From Amycolatopsis tucumanensis (GTDB taxonomy: Bacteria; Actinomycetota; Actinomycetes; Mycobacteriales; Pseudonocardiaceae), in contig NZ_JAKGSD010000031.1 of NCBI RefSeq assembly GCF_021654135.1, forward strand, positions 34,764 to 98,763: DNA of 64,000 nt, in the 5' to 3' direction. How positions within the stretch are numbered: the first letter of the stretch is position 1; the number at the start of each line of letters is the position of its first letter. Shown here piece after piece: positions 34,871 through 43,713 of the stretch. The translations under genes and the position numbers were made by a program. A model generated the notes under the pieces. The model searched no databases and was not told the DNA's origin. It was given only the letters and a program-made list of their open reading frames with translations.

Positions 34871-35644
34871 ATGGATGACGAGAGCTGGGCTCTCTCACCG
34901 AACACGCGCAAGCCGCTGCCCGAACTGATCGAGGACAAGATCAGGTCGCTGATCCGCAGCGGCAAGTTCAAGGCGGGCGACCGGCTGCCGACGGAACCGG
35001 AACTGGCTCAGCGGATGGCGGTGGCCCGCAGTTCGCTGCGCACCGCGCTGCAGCGGCTCCAGCTCCAGGGCGTGGTCGAGGTGATGCGGGGCCGCGGCTG
35101 GTACGTCCGGTCGACCGACGTGTCCGAGCACGACGAGCCGCTGGTGTTCGACCGTCGGGTGAGCGACGCGGACCTGATGGAGGTCCGGATCGCACTGGAG
35201 GCGACCGCGGCGAGCCTGGCCGCGACCCGCGCGACCCAGGGCGAGCTGGACGACATCGCGAAGCTGGCGAAGCTGCACCAGTCCGCGTCCATCGACGACA
35301 AGGACGAACTGCTGCAGACCGACGAGGACTTCCACTCGGCGGTGGTGCGGGCCAGCCACAACGAACTGCTGGACCAGCTGTACCGGTCGCTGGTGCCCCA
35401 GCTGCGCGGTTACCGCCGCAACAGCTACGGCAGCTCCGAGGTGCACGTCCGCTCCGCGAACGACCACAACCAGGTCACGTGGTTCCTCAAGCGCCGCGAC
35501 GAGGGCGGCGCCCGCGCGGCGATGGCCACGCACCTGCTCGGTCTGTACAGCGACCTGGTGGCGCAGACCGGCACCCCGCCCGGCGAGCGGGCCACGCTCA
35601 CGACCTACGCACTGGAGGACGAGCCACGCTGGCACCGGGAGTGA
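34871..35644 (+). CDS. GntR-family regulator, FadR subfamily with FCD domain
   Basis: Regulator of 257 residues. The N-terminal GntR winged helix is LIEDKIRSLIRSGKFKAGDRLPTEPELAQRMAVARSSLRTAL (about 18-60). The C-terminal FCD domain has a likely metal-binding set: Asp in TDEDFH with its His (about 150-156) and later histidines in NDHNQV and ATHLLGLY. FCD ligands are usually small carboxylic acids. ATG 34871 follows GAGAGG. The perfect inverted repeat at 34765-34798 is its most likely operator, which would place the divergent membrane peptide, and possibly the hydroxylase unit, under its control. Confidence 0.9.
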   Translation: MDDESWALSPNTRKPLPELIEDKIRSLIRSGKFKAGDRLPTEPELAQRMAVARSSLRTALQRLQLQGVVEVMRGRGWYVRSTDVSEHDEPLVFDRRVSDADLMEVRIALEATAASLAATRATQGELDDIAKLAKLHQSASIDDKDELLQTDEDFHSAVVRASHNELLDQLYRSLVPQLRGYRRNSYGSSEVHVRSANDHNQVTWFLKRRDEGGARAAMATHLLGLYSDLVAQTGTPPGERATLTTYALEDEPRWHRE

Positions 35645-35690
35645 ATTAAGCCTATCGGCCGCTTTCGCCGTCGCGGCCTCTCCGCCGATC

Positions 35691-36896
35691 ATGGGTTCTC
35701 TCGAACCGGGCGGAGAGGCTGTGACAGCTGGGGAGAAACAGCGGCCTGGTGTCGATACGCGCCCGAAACCACGCCCGGCGGTCCTTCGTCTCGCGTTCGT
35801 CCTGGTCCTCGCCGGTGTCGCCGCGCTGCTCACGGTCGTGTCCTGGCGGGCGGCTCCCGGGTGGCCGACCGCCCTGCACGACGTCCTGGAGGCGGTGTTC
35901 CCCCTGGTCGTCGTGGCGGGCGCGGCGATCGGCGGGTACGAGCTGTTCGTGCACCCCTGGCTGGTGACCGAGATGGCGCGGATCTCCGGCCCGCGGATCG
36001 TCGAGGCGCTGCTCCCCCAGCAGGTCATGGAGACCTTCCTGCACTCGATCTACGGCGACAACGAAGCCAACCGGGACGTCGTCACGGGCGTGCTGGGCGG
36101 CGAGGGGCTGCGCCCGCTCGGCGGAGACCTGACGATCAGCACCCACACCGGCGTGACGTTCGAGCTGAGCGCGGTGGACCACGAGATCTACCACCTGACG
36201 ACCGCGGTGACCTACAGCTTCAAGAAGAACGTGCACGTCGACCGGTTCATCATCTTCGCGACGTGCAACGCGCTGCTGCGGGACTCCATCAGCGCCGGAT
36301 GCCAGCTGCCGCTGTTCGAGCTGTGGTTCGTGCCAGACAGCTCGCTGTTCGAGAGTTCGGTGGACGACATGCTGCCGTCCGTGCGGCTGCGGATCGAGTA
36401 CCTCGACGGCGAGGGCAGGCACCACGTGGCGTCGTCGAGCAAGCTGGAACTGCGCGAGGTGAAGTACCAGCAGTGGGCCGACTACCTGACGTTCTTCCGC
36501 ACCAACATGGGCCCGCTCCCCCGCCAGAACACCCTCGACCACCTCGCCGACCTGCGCATCTTCGAGTGCGACCTGTCCGACATCGCCGGCGACGACCACA
36601 CGGTGGCCGCGATCGAGCGCCTGTCGATGCGGGCGACCGCGCTGCAACGCATCGACGACGGCTACTGCTACTGGCAGGCGCCGTACCCGTGCTACGTCGA
36701 ACGGATCTCCATGTCCGCCAAGGAGCTGGACATCGAGGGCGGGGACGCGTTCGAATTCCGGGTGGTGCCGTTCACGTTCCGCTCCAACACGGCGTCGGCG
36801 CGGTGGCTGAAGCCGGAGGAGCTGAGCGATCTGGACGTGCGGTCCTGGCTGCTGCCCGGGCACGGAGTGGCGCTGCTCTGGCGACCGGCGAAGTGA
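35691..36896 (+). CDS. Two-segment membrane protein of unknown function
   Basis: Unrecognised protein of 401 residues. Two hydrophobic segments (about 33-53 and 64-84) are followed by a roughly 300-residue soluble domain with mixed alpha/beta character and notable blocks ISTHTGVTFELSAVDHEIYH, TFFRTNMGPLPRQN and DDGYCYWQAPYPCYVERISM. ATG 35691 has no good ribosome site; GTG 35721 is a plausible alternative. It is followed 10 bases later by a decayed PPOX gene. No domain name can be supported. Confidence 0.65.
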   Translation: MGSLEPGGEAVTAGEKQRPGVDTRPKPRPAVLRLAFVLVLAGVAALLTVVSWRAAPGWPTALHDVLEAVFPLVVVAGAAIGGYELFVHPWLVTEMARISGPRIVEALLPQQVMETFLHSIYGDNEANRDVVTGVLGGEGLRPLGGDLTISTHTGVTFELSAVDHEIYHLTTAVTYSFKKNVHVDRFIIFATCNALLRDSISAGCQLPLFELWFVPDSSLFESSVDDMLPSVRLRIEYLDGEGRHHVASSSKLELREVKYQQWADYLTFFRTNMGPLPRQNTLDHLADLRIFECDLSDIAGDDHTVAAIERLSMRATALQRIDDGYCYWQAPYPCYVERISMSAKELDIEGGDAFEFRVVPFTFRSNTASARWLKPEELSDLDVRSWLLPGHGVALLWRPAK

Positions 36897-36906
36897 GGAC
36901 GCGCGG

Positions 36907-37222
36907 ATGACCGAGCCCGACTTCGACATCGACGCCTTTCTCGCGCGGCCGCTCACCGCTCACGTCGCCACCAGCGGGCCGACGGTGCGACATCGCGACC
37001 GGCGAGGTCCGGCAAGTGATCGCGCGCGGGAAGGCCGCAGTGCTGCCGTTCGACGTCCCGAGGGGGCGTCGCAAGCTCAGCCGCTACCTGGGAGCCGACG
37101 AAACCCGCTGGGACGAGCGGTTCCGGCGGTACCTCCACGACGACCCGGCCGAGCGGGGAACGGTCTGGCTCCGACTGCGCCCCAGCTCCCTCACCGCGAC
37201 GGACCTCAGCTACCAGGTGTGA
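36907..37222 (+). pseudogene. Internally deleted PPOX-family (pyridoxamine oxidase-like) gene
   Basis: The first frame encodes MTEPDFDIDAFLARPLTAHV, a normal PPOX N-terminus, up to about 36987. Reading then makes sense only in another frame: CDIATGEVRQVIARGKAAVLPF ... DETRWDERFRRYL ... SLTATDLSYQV, ending at 37222. About 50 central residues, including the flavin/F420-binding strands, are missing. The simplest reading is a deletion with frameshift near 36986-36992. It lies just downstream of the membrane-protein gene. Confidence 0.75.
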
Positions 37223-37282
37223 AGGCGCGCGCAGGCCTACGCCGGGGCGGCGTCACCCGGCATAGTGCCTGCTCGACAGACG

Positions 37283-37367
37283 CGGAAGCGGAGGGATTTG
37301 AACCCCCGGTCGGTTGCCCGACGCTCGCTTTCAAGGCGAGTGCATTCGGCCGCTCTGCCACGCTTCC
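37283..37367 (-). tRNA. tRNA-Ser (anticodon UGA)
   Basis: An 85-base class II tRNA on the minus strand. The acceptor stem GGAAGCG pairs with CGCTTCC, the anticodon stem-loop is CTCGC-CTTGAAA-GCGAG with anticodon TGA, the long variable arm GTCGG-GCAA-CCGAC is typical of tRNA-Ser, and the T-loop is GGTTCAAATCC. CCA is not encoded. Confidence 0.95.
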
Positions 37368-37387
37368 CTGAGGCTCAGGGTAGCGGC

Positions 37388-37852
37388 TCAGCCGCCCAGG
37401 CCTTCGAGGTGTTCGTCGACCCGGGAGAAGACCCTCGCGAGCACCGACTGCTCCTCCGGGGTCATCAAATCGATCAGGTGGGCCCGCACGCCCTCCACGT
37501 GCGTGGGCGCCGCCTCCTTCAGCAGCGCCTCGCCGCCGGGGGTCAGTTCCGCCACCACGCCCCGCTTGTCGTCCGGGTCCGGGGCGCGGCGGGCCAGCCC
37601 CGCGGCCTCCATGCGCGCTATCTGGTGCGACAGCCGGCTCTTCGTGGACCCCATCGTGGTCGCCAGCTCGGACATCCGCATCCGCCGCTCCGGCGCCATC
37701 TCCAGGCACACCAGCACCTCGTAGTCCGTCAGGGACACGTCGTGCGCGGCGGCCAGCTCCCGGTGCAGTCGCTGGCGGAGCCGCAGCGTGGCGACGATGT
37801 ACGCGCGCCACGCCGACATCTCCGGCTCGCTCAGCCACCGGACTTCACCCAT
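37388..37852 (-). CDS. MarR-family transcriptional regulator
   Basis: Winged-helix MarR regulator of 154 residues. The DNA-binding core is RMRMSELATTMGSTKSRLSHQIARMEAAGLARRAPDPDDKRGVVAELTPGG. N- and C-terminal helices form the dimer interface. MarR proteins usually repress efflux or catabolic genes and are released by small phenolic ligands or oxidation. ATG 37852 starts MGEVRWLSEPEMSAW. No divergent target is adjacent; 475 bases without a clear gene lie upstream. Confidence 0.92.
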   Translation of the reverse strand: MGEVRWLSEPEMSAWRAYIVATLRLRQRLHRELAAAHDVSLTDYEVLVCLEMAPERRMRMSELATTMGSTKSRLSHQIARMEAAGLARRAPDPDDKRGVVAELTPGGEALLKEAAPTHVEGVRAHLIDLMTPEEQSVLARVFSRVDEHLEGLGG

Positions 37853-38328
37853 GTCCGGAACAGTAGCGCCGAACTGCGATTACCAACCAACGAGGGACGG
37901 CGCACCGGTTGAGGATTCGTGCGCACAGGCGCATGCTTGGAGACAACGGTGGATCGGTCACCGGACCGGGGACGCACTACCCGGGTGTGGCCCGTCGGGC
38001 CGTCCGCCGGGAGAGGGTCAGGTGGTTCAATGACGAGAAGTTCCTCGCGGTTGACTACCGGATGCAGCTGTGGACCCACAGCCGGGATGCGGTGAACCCA
38101 GTCCGGCTGTGACTGTGAGCAGCAACGGGTTTCCATCTCGATGCGCCTCGACCATCGCTTGCGCACAACGGCGAACTCGAACCTGCTTCAGTGCGGTCTC
38201 CGTGTCCGCACAGCAGAGTTCCTCGCCGGCCCGCGACGTGGTCAGCCGCTGATTACAATTGACAACCTCGGTAATCCTGGGTGCGGACTCGCGGAGTCCG
38301 CACCCAGGCTTTTGTGAGGGAGTACGCG
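37853..38328. other. Intergenic region without a supported gene
   Basis: 476 bases between the MarR and metallopeptidase starts. A short frame (37909-38112) contains VRWFNDEKFLA, reminiscent of the cold-shock RNP1 region but incomplete, so I do not call a gene. TACAAT at 38254-38259 is a good -10 box candidate for the metallopeptidase, and the strong hairpin at 38276-38308 follows it. Confidence 0.4.
38276..38308 (+). terminator. 15-bp terminator-type hairpin just upstream of metallopeptidase gene
   Basis: A perfect 15-base stem, CCTGGGTGCGGACTC (38276-38290) with GAGTCCGCACCCAGG (38294-38308), a GCG loop and CTTTTG after it: a classical intrinsic terminator. It ends only 20 bases before the GTG at 38329 and lies downstream of a TACAAT box, so it may work as a leader attenuator rather than end an upstream gene. 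Confidence 0.8.
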
Positions 38329-39240
38329 GTGAGGTTTGACGAAGGCGCCGGGCTGGACACGTCCGAGGTCGACGACCTCCGCGGCGGCGGTGGCGGCATC
38401 GGGAGCCGGGTGGCGCTCGGCGGCGGCGGGCTCGGCATCGTCGGCGTGATCATCTACTTCGTGCTCTCCCAGATCGGCGGGGTCAGCCCGAGCGGCGCGG
38501 GCAGCCTCGGCGAACTCGGCGCCGGTCAGCAGGTCAGCAACGGGTCGCTGGCGCAGGAGTGCCGCACCGGCGCGGACGCCAACTCCAACCACGACTGCGC
38601 GATCGTCGCGATCGTCAACTCGATCCAGGACTACTGGAGCGACCAGTTCGCCCGCTCCGGCCGCACCTACCGCACCGCGCAGACGAACTTCTTCAGCGGC
38701 GGCGTGCGCACCGGCTGCGGCAGCGCCACCTCCGACGTCGGCCCGTTCTACTGCCCCGCCGACTCCGAGGTCTACATCGACCTGTCCTTCTACCAGGAGC
38801 TGCAGACCCGCTTCGGCGCGCAGGGCGGCACGTTCGCCGAGGCCTACGTGCTCGCCCACGAGTACGGCCACCACGTGCAGAACCTGCTCGGCACGTCCCG
38901 GCGCGTCGGCAACGAGACCGGGCCGACCTCCGGTTCCGTGCGGCTCGAACTGCAGGCCGACTGCTACGCCGGCGTGTGGGCCAACCACGCGACGACCACG
39001 CCGTCGTCGACCGGGCGGCCGCTGATCACCGAGGTCACCCAGGACGACATCGACCGCGCCCTGGACACCGCGTCCCGCATCGGCGACGACTACATCCAGT
39101 CCAACCTCGGCGGCGGCCAGGTGGACGAGTCCCAGTTCTCGCACGGCACGTCCGCCCAGCGGGAACGGTGGTTCACCACCGGCTTCCAGACCGGCGACCC
39201 CGCCCGGTGCGACACCTTCGGGACCAACAACCTGGGCTGA
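38329..39240 (+). CDS. Neutral zinc metallopeptidase (YpfJ family)
   Basis: Membrane-anchored metallopeptidase of 303 residues. A short glycine-rich N-terminus precedes one membrane segment (IGSRVALGGGGLGIVGVIIYFVL, about 24-46). The catalytic domain has HEYGHH with a downstream ELQADCYAG providing the third ligand. The disulfide-forming cysteines in ECRTG, HDCA, TGCGS and FYCPAD suit an extracytoplasmic location. The family (YpfJ/KPN_02809) has no known substrate. GTG 38329 has GAGGGAG at 38316-38322. Confidence 0.9.
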   Translation: MRFDEGAGLDTSEVDDLRGGGGGIGSRVALGGGGLGIVGVIIYFVLSQIGGVSPSGAGSLGELGAGQQVSNGSLAQECRTGADANSNHDCAIVAIVNSIQDYWSDQFARSGRTYRTAQTNFFSGGVRTGCGSATSDVGPFYCPADSEVYIDLSFYQELQTRFGAQGGTFAEAYVLAHEYGHHVQNLLGTSRRVGNETGPTSGSVRLELQADCYAGVWANHATTTPSSTGRPLITEVTQDDIDRALDTASRIGDDYIQSNLGGGQVDESQFSHGTSAQRERWFTTGFQTGDPARCDTFGTNNLG

Positions 39241-39286
39241 CGCGCCACGGGCTCCGCCCGGCGCACGGCCGGGCGGAGCGCACGCG

Positions 39287-40768
39287 TCACGCCGCGGCCA
39301 GCGCCCTCGCCTCGCCGGCGGGAGCGCGGTGCGGCTTCACCGCCGCCTTGCCGGGCGCGACCCCGTTGACCGACTCCGTGCTCAGCGCGAACGTGCCCAG
39401 CGTCCAGGCGATCGCGTCCGCGTTGCGGTCCAGCGCCACCCGGTCGACGTTGCCGAGGTTGTCGCACGCCTGGTGGTAGCACGGGTCGTACGCGACGCCC
39501 GCCTGGCCGCCCCACTTCGCGGCCTGCTCGGGGGTTTTCACGTCCTCCGCGCCCGTGAACAGGCCACCCGCCGGAATCCCCACCGCGATGAACTCGCCGT
39601 AGTCCGAGCGGCCGTCGAAGTCCGTGCCCTCCGTCGGCACACCGCGCGCGTTCAGGTACCCGGTCAGCTCGGCCTCGATCTGCGCCGAGCCGTACGGGCC
39701 GGGGCCGGCGCCGACACCGTCGGAATCGTCGCCGTCGTAAGCGAAGTACGCCGCGTTCGGCGAGCCGATCATGTCGAAGTTCAGGTACAGCGCGATGTCC
39801 AGCTGCTGCTCGAAGCTCAGCGAATCGACGTAGTGCGTCGAGCCGACCAGGCCGAACTCCTCGGCGCTCCACCACGCGAACCGCACCGCGTTCTCGACCT
39901 TCGGCTTTCCGCCCAGCTGCAACGCGATCTCCAGCAGCGCCGCCGAACCGGTGCCGTTGTCGTTGATGCCGGGGCCCTCCGGAACGCTGTCCAGGTGCGC
40001 GCCGGCCATCACGACGTTGTCCTTGCGGCCGGTCTTCGTTTCGGCGATGACGTTGTAGGACGTGCGCGGCTCCTGGAACTCCCGCAGGTCCAGCGTCACC
40101 GTCGCGCCGTTCTGCCCGGACAGCGCCTGCCCGTCGGCCTGCGAGATGCCACCGGTCGGGATCCGCGCCGCCGCCGGGTCGCCCAGGGTTCCGTTCAGCG
40201 GGCCGGCCTCGTTGTTGTAGATGATCGCCGCGATCGCGCCCGCGTCCGCGGCGGCCGCCTGCTTCTGCGCGAACGGGCACGCGCCACGCGACACGAGGAC
40301 GATCCGGCCGGCCACGCCGGTGTAGTCGGTGACCTCGCAACCGGGCGTGGCGTCGACCGGCACCACGGCCAGCGGGGCGGTGATCCCGCCCTCCGGCGTG
40401 GACACCGTGTACGTCATGACGGTGATCGGCACGTCGGCGCCGTTGACCGTCAGCTTCTCCTCGATCGTCTCGGTGAAGATGAACGGGAACTCCTGCCGTG
40501 TCACCGAATAACCGGCGGCTTCGAGCTTGCCCGCGATGTACTCGGCGGAGGCGGCGTGCCCATCGGTGCCTGCGGCGCGGTTGCCGTCGTTGCGGTCGGC
40601 GATGCGCTGCAACGCGATCAGGTGCCGGTTGATGGCACCCACGTCGGTCTTCTTGACGAGCTGGTCGGGTAACGGGGACGGGGCTGCGATCGCGGCCGGG
40701 GTGGCGGCCGTCGCCAATGCGGCGGTCAGCACCAGGGCGGCGAAGGATCTCTTCGGCCGAAGTGACAT
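39287..40768 (-). CDS. Secreted M28 aminopeptidase with PA domain
   Basis: Exported protein of 493 residues. The signal peptide (KRSFAALVLTAALATAATPAAIAAP) is followed by an M28 peptidase split by a protease-associated domain (about 140-230, with GRIVLVSRGACPFAQKQ). All zinc and catalytic residues of the Streptomyces griseus aminopeptidase type are visible: GAHLDS, INDNGTG, SAEEFGL, LNFDMIGS and YHQACD. It should release N-terminal amino acids from extracellular peptides. The mycobacterial counterpart is the LpqL group. It is convergent with the zinc metallopeptidase gene. Confidence 0.92.
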   Translation of the reverse strand: MSLRPKRSFAALVLTAALATAATPAAIAAPSPLPDQLVKKTDVGAINRHLIALQRIADRNDGNRAAGTDGHAASAEYIAGKLEAAGYSVTRQEFPFIFTETIEEKLTVNGADVPITVMTYTVSTPEGGITAPLAVVPVDATPGCEVTDYTGVAGRIVLVSRGACPFAQKQAAAADAGAIAAIIYNNEAGPLNGTLGDPAAARIPTGGISQADGQALSGQNGATVTLDLREFQEPRTSYNVIAETKTGRKDNVVMAGAHLDSVPEGPGINDNGTGSAALLEIALQLGGKPKVENAVRFAWWSAEEFGLVGSTHYVDSLSFEQQLDIALYLNFDMIGSPNAAYFAYDGDDSDGVGAGPGPYGSAQIEAELTGYLNARGVPTEGTDFDGRSDYGEFIAVGIPAGGLFTGAEDVKTPEQAAKWGGQAGVAYDPCYHQACDNLGNVDRVALDRNADAIAWTLGTFALSTESVNGVAPGKAAVKPHRAPAGEARALAAA

Positions 40769-40843
40769 GAGGAGTCACTTTTGTCCCGATCCGCGTGGAG
40801 GTCAATCGTGCATTCGGTGTACCCCGGCAATAGGGTCGGGCAC

Positions 40844-41821
40844 ATGCATGCGATCAAGCTCCGTGAACCCGGCGGCCCGGACAACCTGGAGTGGGTCGAG
40901 GTTCCCGATCCGCGGCCGGGCCCCGGCGAGGTCCTGCTCGACGTCGCGGCGAGCGCGGTGAACCGGGCCGATCTGCTGCAGCGCCAAGGCAACTACCCGC
41001 CGCCGCCCGGGGCGAGCGACATCCTCGGGCTCGAGTGCTCGGGCACGGTCGCCGAGCTCGGCGAGGGCGTCGAGGGCTGGCAGGTCGGCGACGAGGTGTG
41101 CGCGCTGCTCGCCGGTGGCGGTTACGCCGAACGCGTCGTCGTGCCGGCCGGTCAACTGCTGCCGGTGCCCGGCGAGGTCGACCTCATCACCAGCGCCGGC
41201 CTGCCCGAGGTCGCCTGCACCGTGTGGTCGAACGTGGTGATGCACGCGAACCTGGCCGAGGGCGAGGTGCTGCTCGTGCACGGCGGCGCAGGCGGCATCG
41301 GCACCCACGCGATCCAGGTGGGCAAGGCACTCGGCGCGACGGTCGCGGTCACCGCGGGCTCGGCCGACCGGCTGGACCGCTGCCGCCAGCTCGGCGCCGA
41401 CATCGCGATCAACTACAAGGAGCAGGACTTCGTCGAGGTCCTCCGCGACGAGACCGGCGGCGCCGACGTCATCCTCGACAACATGGGCGCGAAGTACCTG
41501 GACCGCAACGTCAGCGCACTGAAGACGAACGGCCGCCTGGTGATCATCGGGATGCAGGGCGGCGTGAAGGGCGAGCTGAACATCGGCAAGCTGATGGCCA
41601 AGCGCGCGAGCGTCGCCGGGACCACGCTGCGCGCGCGGCCGGTGGACGACAAGAGCCGGATCGTCGCGGACGTGCGGGAACGGCTGTGGCCGCTGGTCGC
41701 CGAGGGCGCGGTCCGTCCGGTGATCGGTCAGGTCGTGCCGATGTCGGAGGCGGGCAAGGCGCACCAGGCCCTCGAGGAGGGCGGCGTGTTCGGCAAGGTG
41801 CTGCTCTCGGTCCGCGGCTAA
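40844..41821 (+). CDS. NAD(P)H-quinone oxidoreductase, zinc-free MDR family
   Basis: Medium-chain reductase of 325 residues. The N-terminal GroES-like part (RADLLQRQGNYPPPPGASDILGLECSG) is followed by a Rossmann domain with VHGGAGGIGTHAIQVGKALGA. No structural-zinc cysteine lobe is present, as in quinone oxidoreductases. It matches Rv3777 in position next to the class V aminotransferase-like gene. ATG 40844 (MHAIKLREPGG). The 3' end overlaps the convergent gene by 4 bases. Confidence 0.9.
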   Translation: MHAIKLREPGGPDNLEWVEVPDPRPGPGEVLLDVAASAVNRADLLQRQGNYPPPPGASDILGLECSGTVAELGEGVEGWQVGDEVCALLAGGGYAERVVVPAGQLLPVPGEVDLITSAGLPEVACTVWSNVVMHANLAEGEVLLVHGGAGGIGTHAIQVGKALGATVAVTAGSADRLDRCRQLGADIAINYKEQDFVEVLRDETGGADVILDNMGAKYLDRNVSALKTNGRLVIIGMQGGVKGELNIGKLMAKRASVAGTTLRARPVDDKSRIVADVRERLWPLVAEGAVRPVIGQVVPMSEAGKAHQALEEGGVFGKVLLSVRG

Positions 41822-43017
41822 CGCAGTTCTTCCAGCACCCGCACCAGCTGGTTGACCTCGAAGACGTTGGAGTAGTGGGCGAGCGCTATCCGCACCGCGC
41901 CGCCCACCTCTCCGACGCCGAGCGCGGCGAACACGCCGCTGGTGCCGAGGTCGGCGAACGCGCACAGGCCCTGCGAGGCCAGGTACTCCGCGACCTCCGG
42001 CGCCTTCTTGCCCATGACGGTGAACGCCAGCGCGGGGATGCGGCGCATCGCGTCGCCGATGACCATGACGTGCCGCAGCGCGCGCAGTTCGGTGCTGAGC
42101 TGGGCGAGCAGCCCGGCGTGGTACGACTTCGCCGAGCCGAGCGAGGTCACCAGCCGCTCCCGGCGGGAGCCGGTGGCCGCGTCGTCCAGGCCGGCGAGGT
42201 AGTCGATCGACGCGACGAGCCCGGCGAGCAACGGGTACGCGTGCGGGCCCAGCTCCAGCCGGGCGGGGCCGCGGGCGCCGGGGTCGAGCGAGGCGGACGG
42301 GAGCCGTTCCAGCAGGTCGGGGTCGCGGAAGACGAGGGCGCCGACGGCCGGGCCGCCCCAGGCCTGCGCGGACACCACGAGCACGTCCGCGCCGAGCGCG
42401 TTCATGTCCAGCGGCAGGAACGGCGCCGCGGCGGTCGCGTCGACGACCACCAGCGCGCCGACGCGCTTGGCGAACTCGGCGATCGTGGGCACGTCGGGCC
42501 GGGTGCCGACCGCGCCCGATGCGGCGGTGACGGCGACCGCCTTCGTGCGGGCGTTGACCAGGTTCTCGTACTGCCAGGCCGGCAGCTCGCAGTTCTCGAT
42601 GTCGATCTCGGCCCAGCGCACGACCGCGCCGACGCGTTTCGCGCCGTGCGTCCACGGCGCGATGTTGGTCTGCTCGTCGAGGCGCGAGACCACCACCTCG
42701 TCGCCCAAGGTCCAGCGCTCGGACAGGGCGTCGACGAGCCGGCGCAACAGCACAGCCGCGCTCGAACCGAGCACGACACCGGCCGGATCGGCACCGACGA
42801 GATCGGCCACCGCCCGCCTGGCCGCGGTCACGATGCTCTCCGCGCGCTGGGACGCCGGGAACGCGCCGCCCGGGCCGGAGACCGGGGCACGCATCGCCGT
42901 CGACACGGCCGAGGCCACCTGTTCGGGTACCAGCATTCCGGCAGGGCCGTCGAAGTGGATCCAGCCGTCACCCAGCGCGGGGAACAACCCACGAATTCGA
43001 GCGACGTCGAACGCCAT
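41818..43017 (-). CDS. Cysteine-desulfurase-like class V aminotransferase lacking PLP lysine
   Basis: Class V aminotransferase fold of 399 residues (IHFDGPAGMLVPEQV, AVTAASGAVGTRPDV, VDATAAAPFLPLDM). In SufS-type enzymes the PLP lysine sits in SGHKxxGP; here the segment is VSAQAWGGPAVG (215-226) with Ala219 in the lysine position. Without it, normal PLP Schiff-base chemistry is not expected. It corresponds in position to Rv3778c, beside the quinone reductase and ahead of bpa. The role is unknown; it may bind PLP non-covalently, catalyse by another route, or be non-catalytic. ATG 43017. Confidence 0.82.
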   Translation of the reverse strand: MAFDVARIRGLFPALGDGWIHFDGPAGMLVPEQVASAVSTAMRAPVSGPGGAFPASQRAESIVTAARRAVADLVGADPAGVVLGSSAAVLLRRLVDALSERWTLGDEVVVSRLDEQTNIAPWTHGAKRVGAVVRWAEIDIENCELPAWQYENLVNARTKAVAVTAASGAVGTRPDVPTIAEFAKRVGALVVVDATAAAPFLPLDMNALGADVLVVSAQAWGGPAVGALVFRDPDLLERLPSASLDPGARGPARLELGPHAYPLLAGLVASIDYLAGLDDAATGSRRERLVTSLGSAKSYHAGLLAQLSTELRALRHVMVIGDAMRRIPALAFTVMGKKAPEVAEYLASQGLCAFADLGTSGVFAALGVGEVGGAVRIALAHYSNVFEVNQLVRVLEELR

Positions 43018-43139
43018 GGACAACACCGTACGGACGAGTAGTTTCGCAGTGCGTCCGGGGTTGGGCTGTCGCCGACCGCGGGCCGGCGCGACCGCTAGGC
43101 TCGAACACAGCGCGTCGACGAACCAGCCAGGATGGAGCA

Positions 43140-43694
43140 ATGACGGAGCCGAAGTTTTCCGAGTCGCCCTCGCCCGACGAGCAGCCCCACCGCGTGGTCG
43201 TGGTGGGCCCGGACGGTTCGCCGGTGGGCACGGCCCGGATCCCGCGGGAGGACGACGAGCACCAGGAGTCGGTCGGTGACCTCGTCGAAGAGCCGGCGAA
43301 GGTCATGCGGATCGGCACCATGATCAAGCAGCTGCTGGAGGAGGTGCGGGCCGCGCCGCTGGACGACGCGAGCCGCGACCGGCTGCGTGAGATCCACCAG
43401 ACCTCGATCAAGGAGCTGGAGCAGGCGCTCGCACCGGAGCTGCAGAGCGAGCTGGAGCGGCTGGTGAAGCCGTTCACCGACGGCACCACGCCGTCCGACG
43501 CCGAGCTGCGGATCGCGCAGGCCCAGCTGGTCGGCTGGCTGGAGGGCCTGTTCCACGGCATCCAGACGGCGCTGTTCGCGCAGCAGATGGCGGCGCGGGT
43601 GCAGCTGGAGCAGATGCGCCGCGGGCTGCCTGCCGGGCGCGGCGGCCAGGAGGGCCAGGCGCCGGGGATCAGCGGGACCGGTCAGTACCTGTAG
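43140..43694 (+). CDS. bpa: Bacterial proteasome activator Bpa (PafE)
   Basis: Protein of 184 residues that forms a dodecameric ring and opens the 20S proteasome gate without ATP. The family features are present: a disordered N-terminus, a central four-helix core (MRIGTMIKQLLEEVRAAPLDD, SIKELEQALAPELQSELERLVKPF, AQLVGWLEGLFHGIQTALFAQQMAARVQLEQMR) and the C-terminal GQYL that docks in the 20S alpha-ring. It sits as in M. tuberculosis (Rv3780), beside the galactan export genes. ATG 43140 follows GGATGGAG. Proteasome genes themselves are outside the window. Confidence 0.93.
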   Translation: MTEPKFSESPSPDEQPHRVVVVGPDGSPVGTARIPREDDEHQESVGDLVEEPAKVMRIGTMIKQLLEEVRAAPLDDASRDRLREIHQTSIKELEQALAPELQSELERLVKPFTDGTTPSDAELRIAQAQLVGWLEGLFHGIQTALFAQQMAARVQLEQMRRGLPAGRGGQEGQAPGISGTGQYL

Positions 43695-43713
43695 CGGAGC
43701 GCCCGCGCGCGGA

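Noticed and set aside
37909..38112. Short frame with VRWFNDEKFLA resembling a cold-shock protein
   Set aside because: Only one short segment matches; the rest of the cold-shock fold, including the second RNA-binding motif, is absent, and there is no ribosome site.
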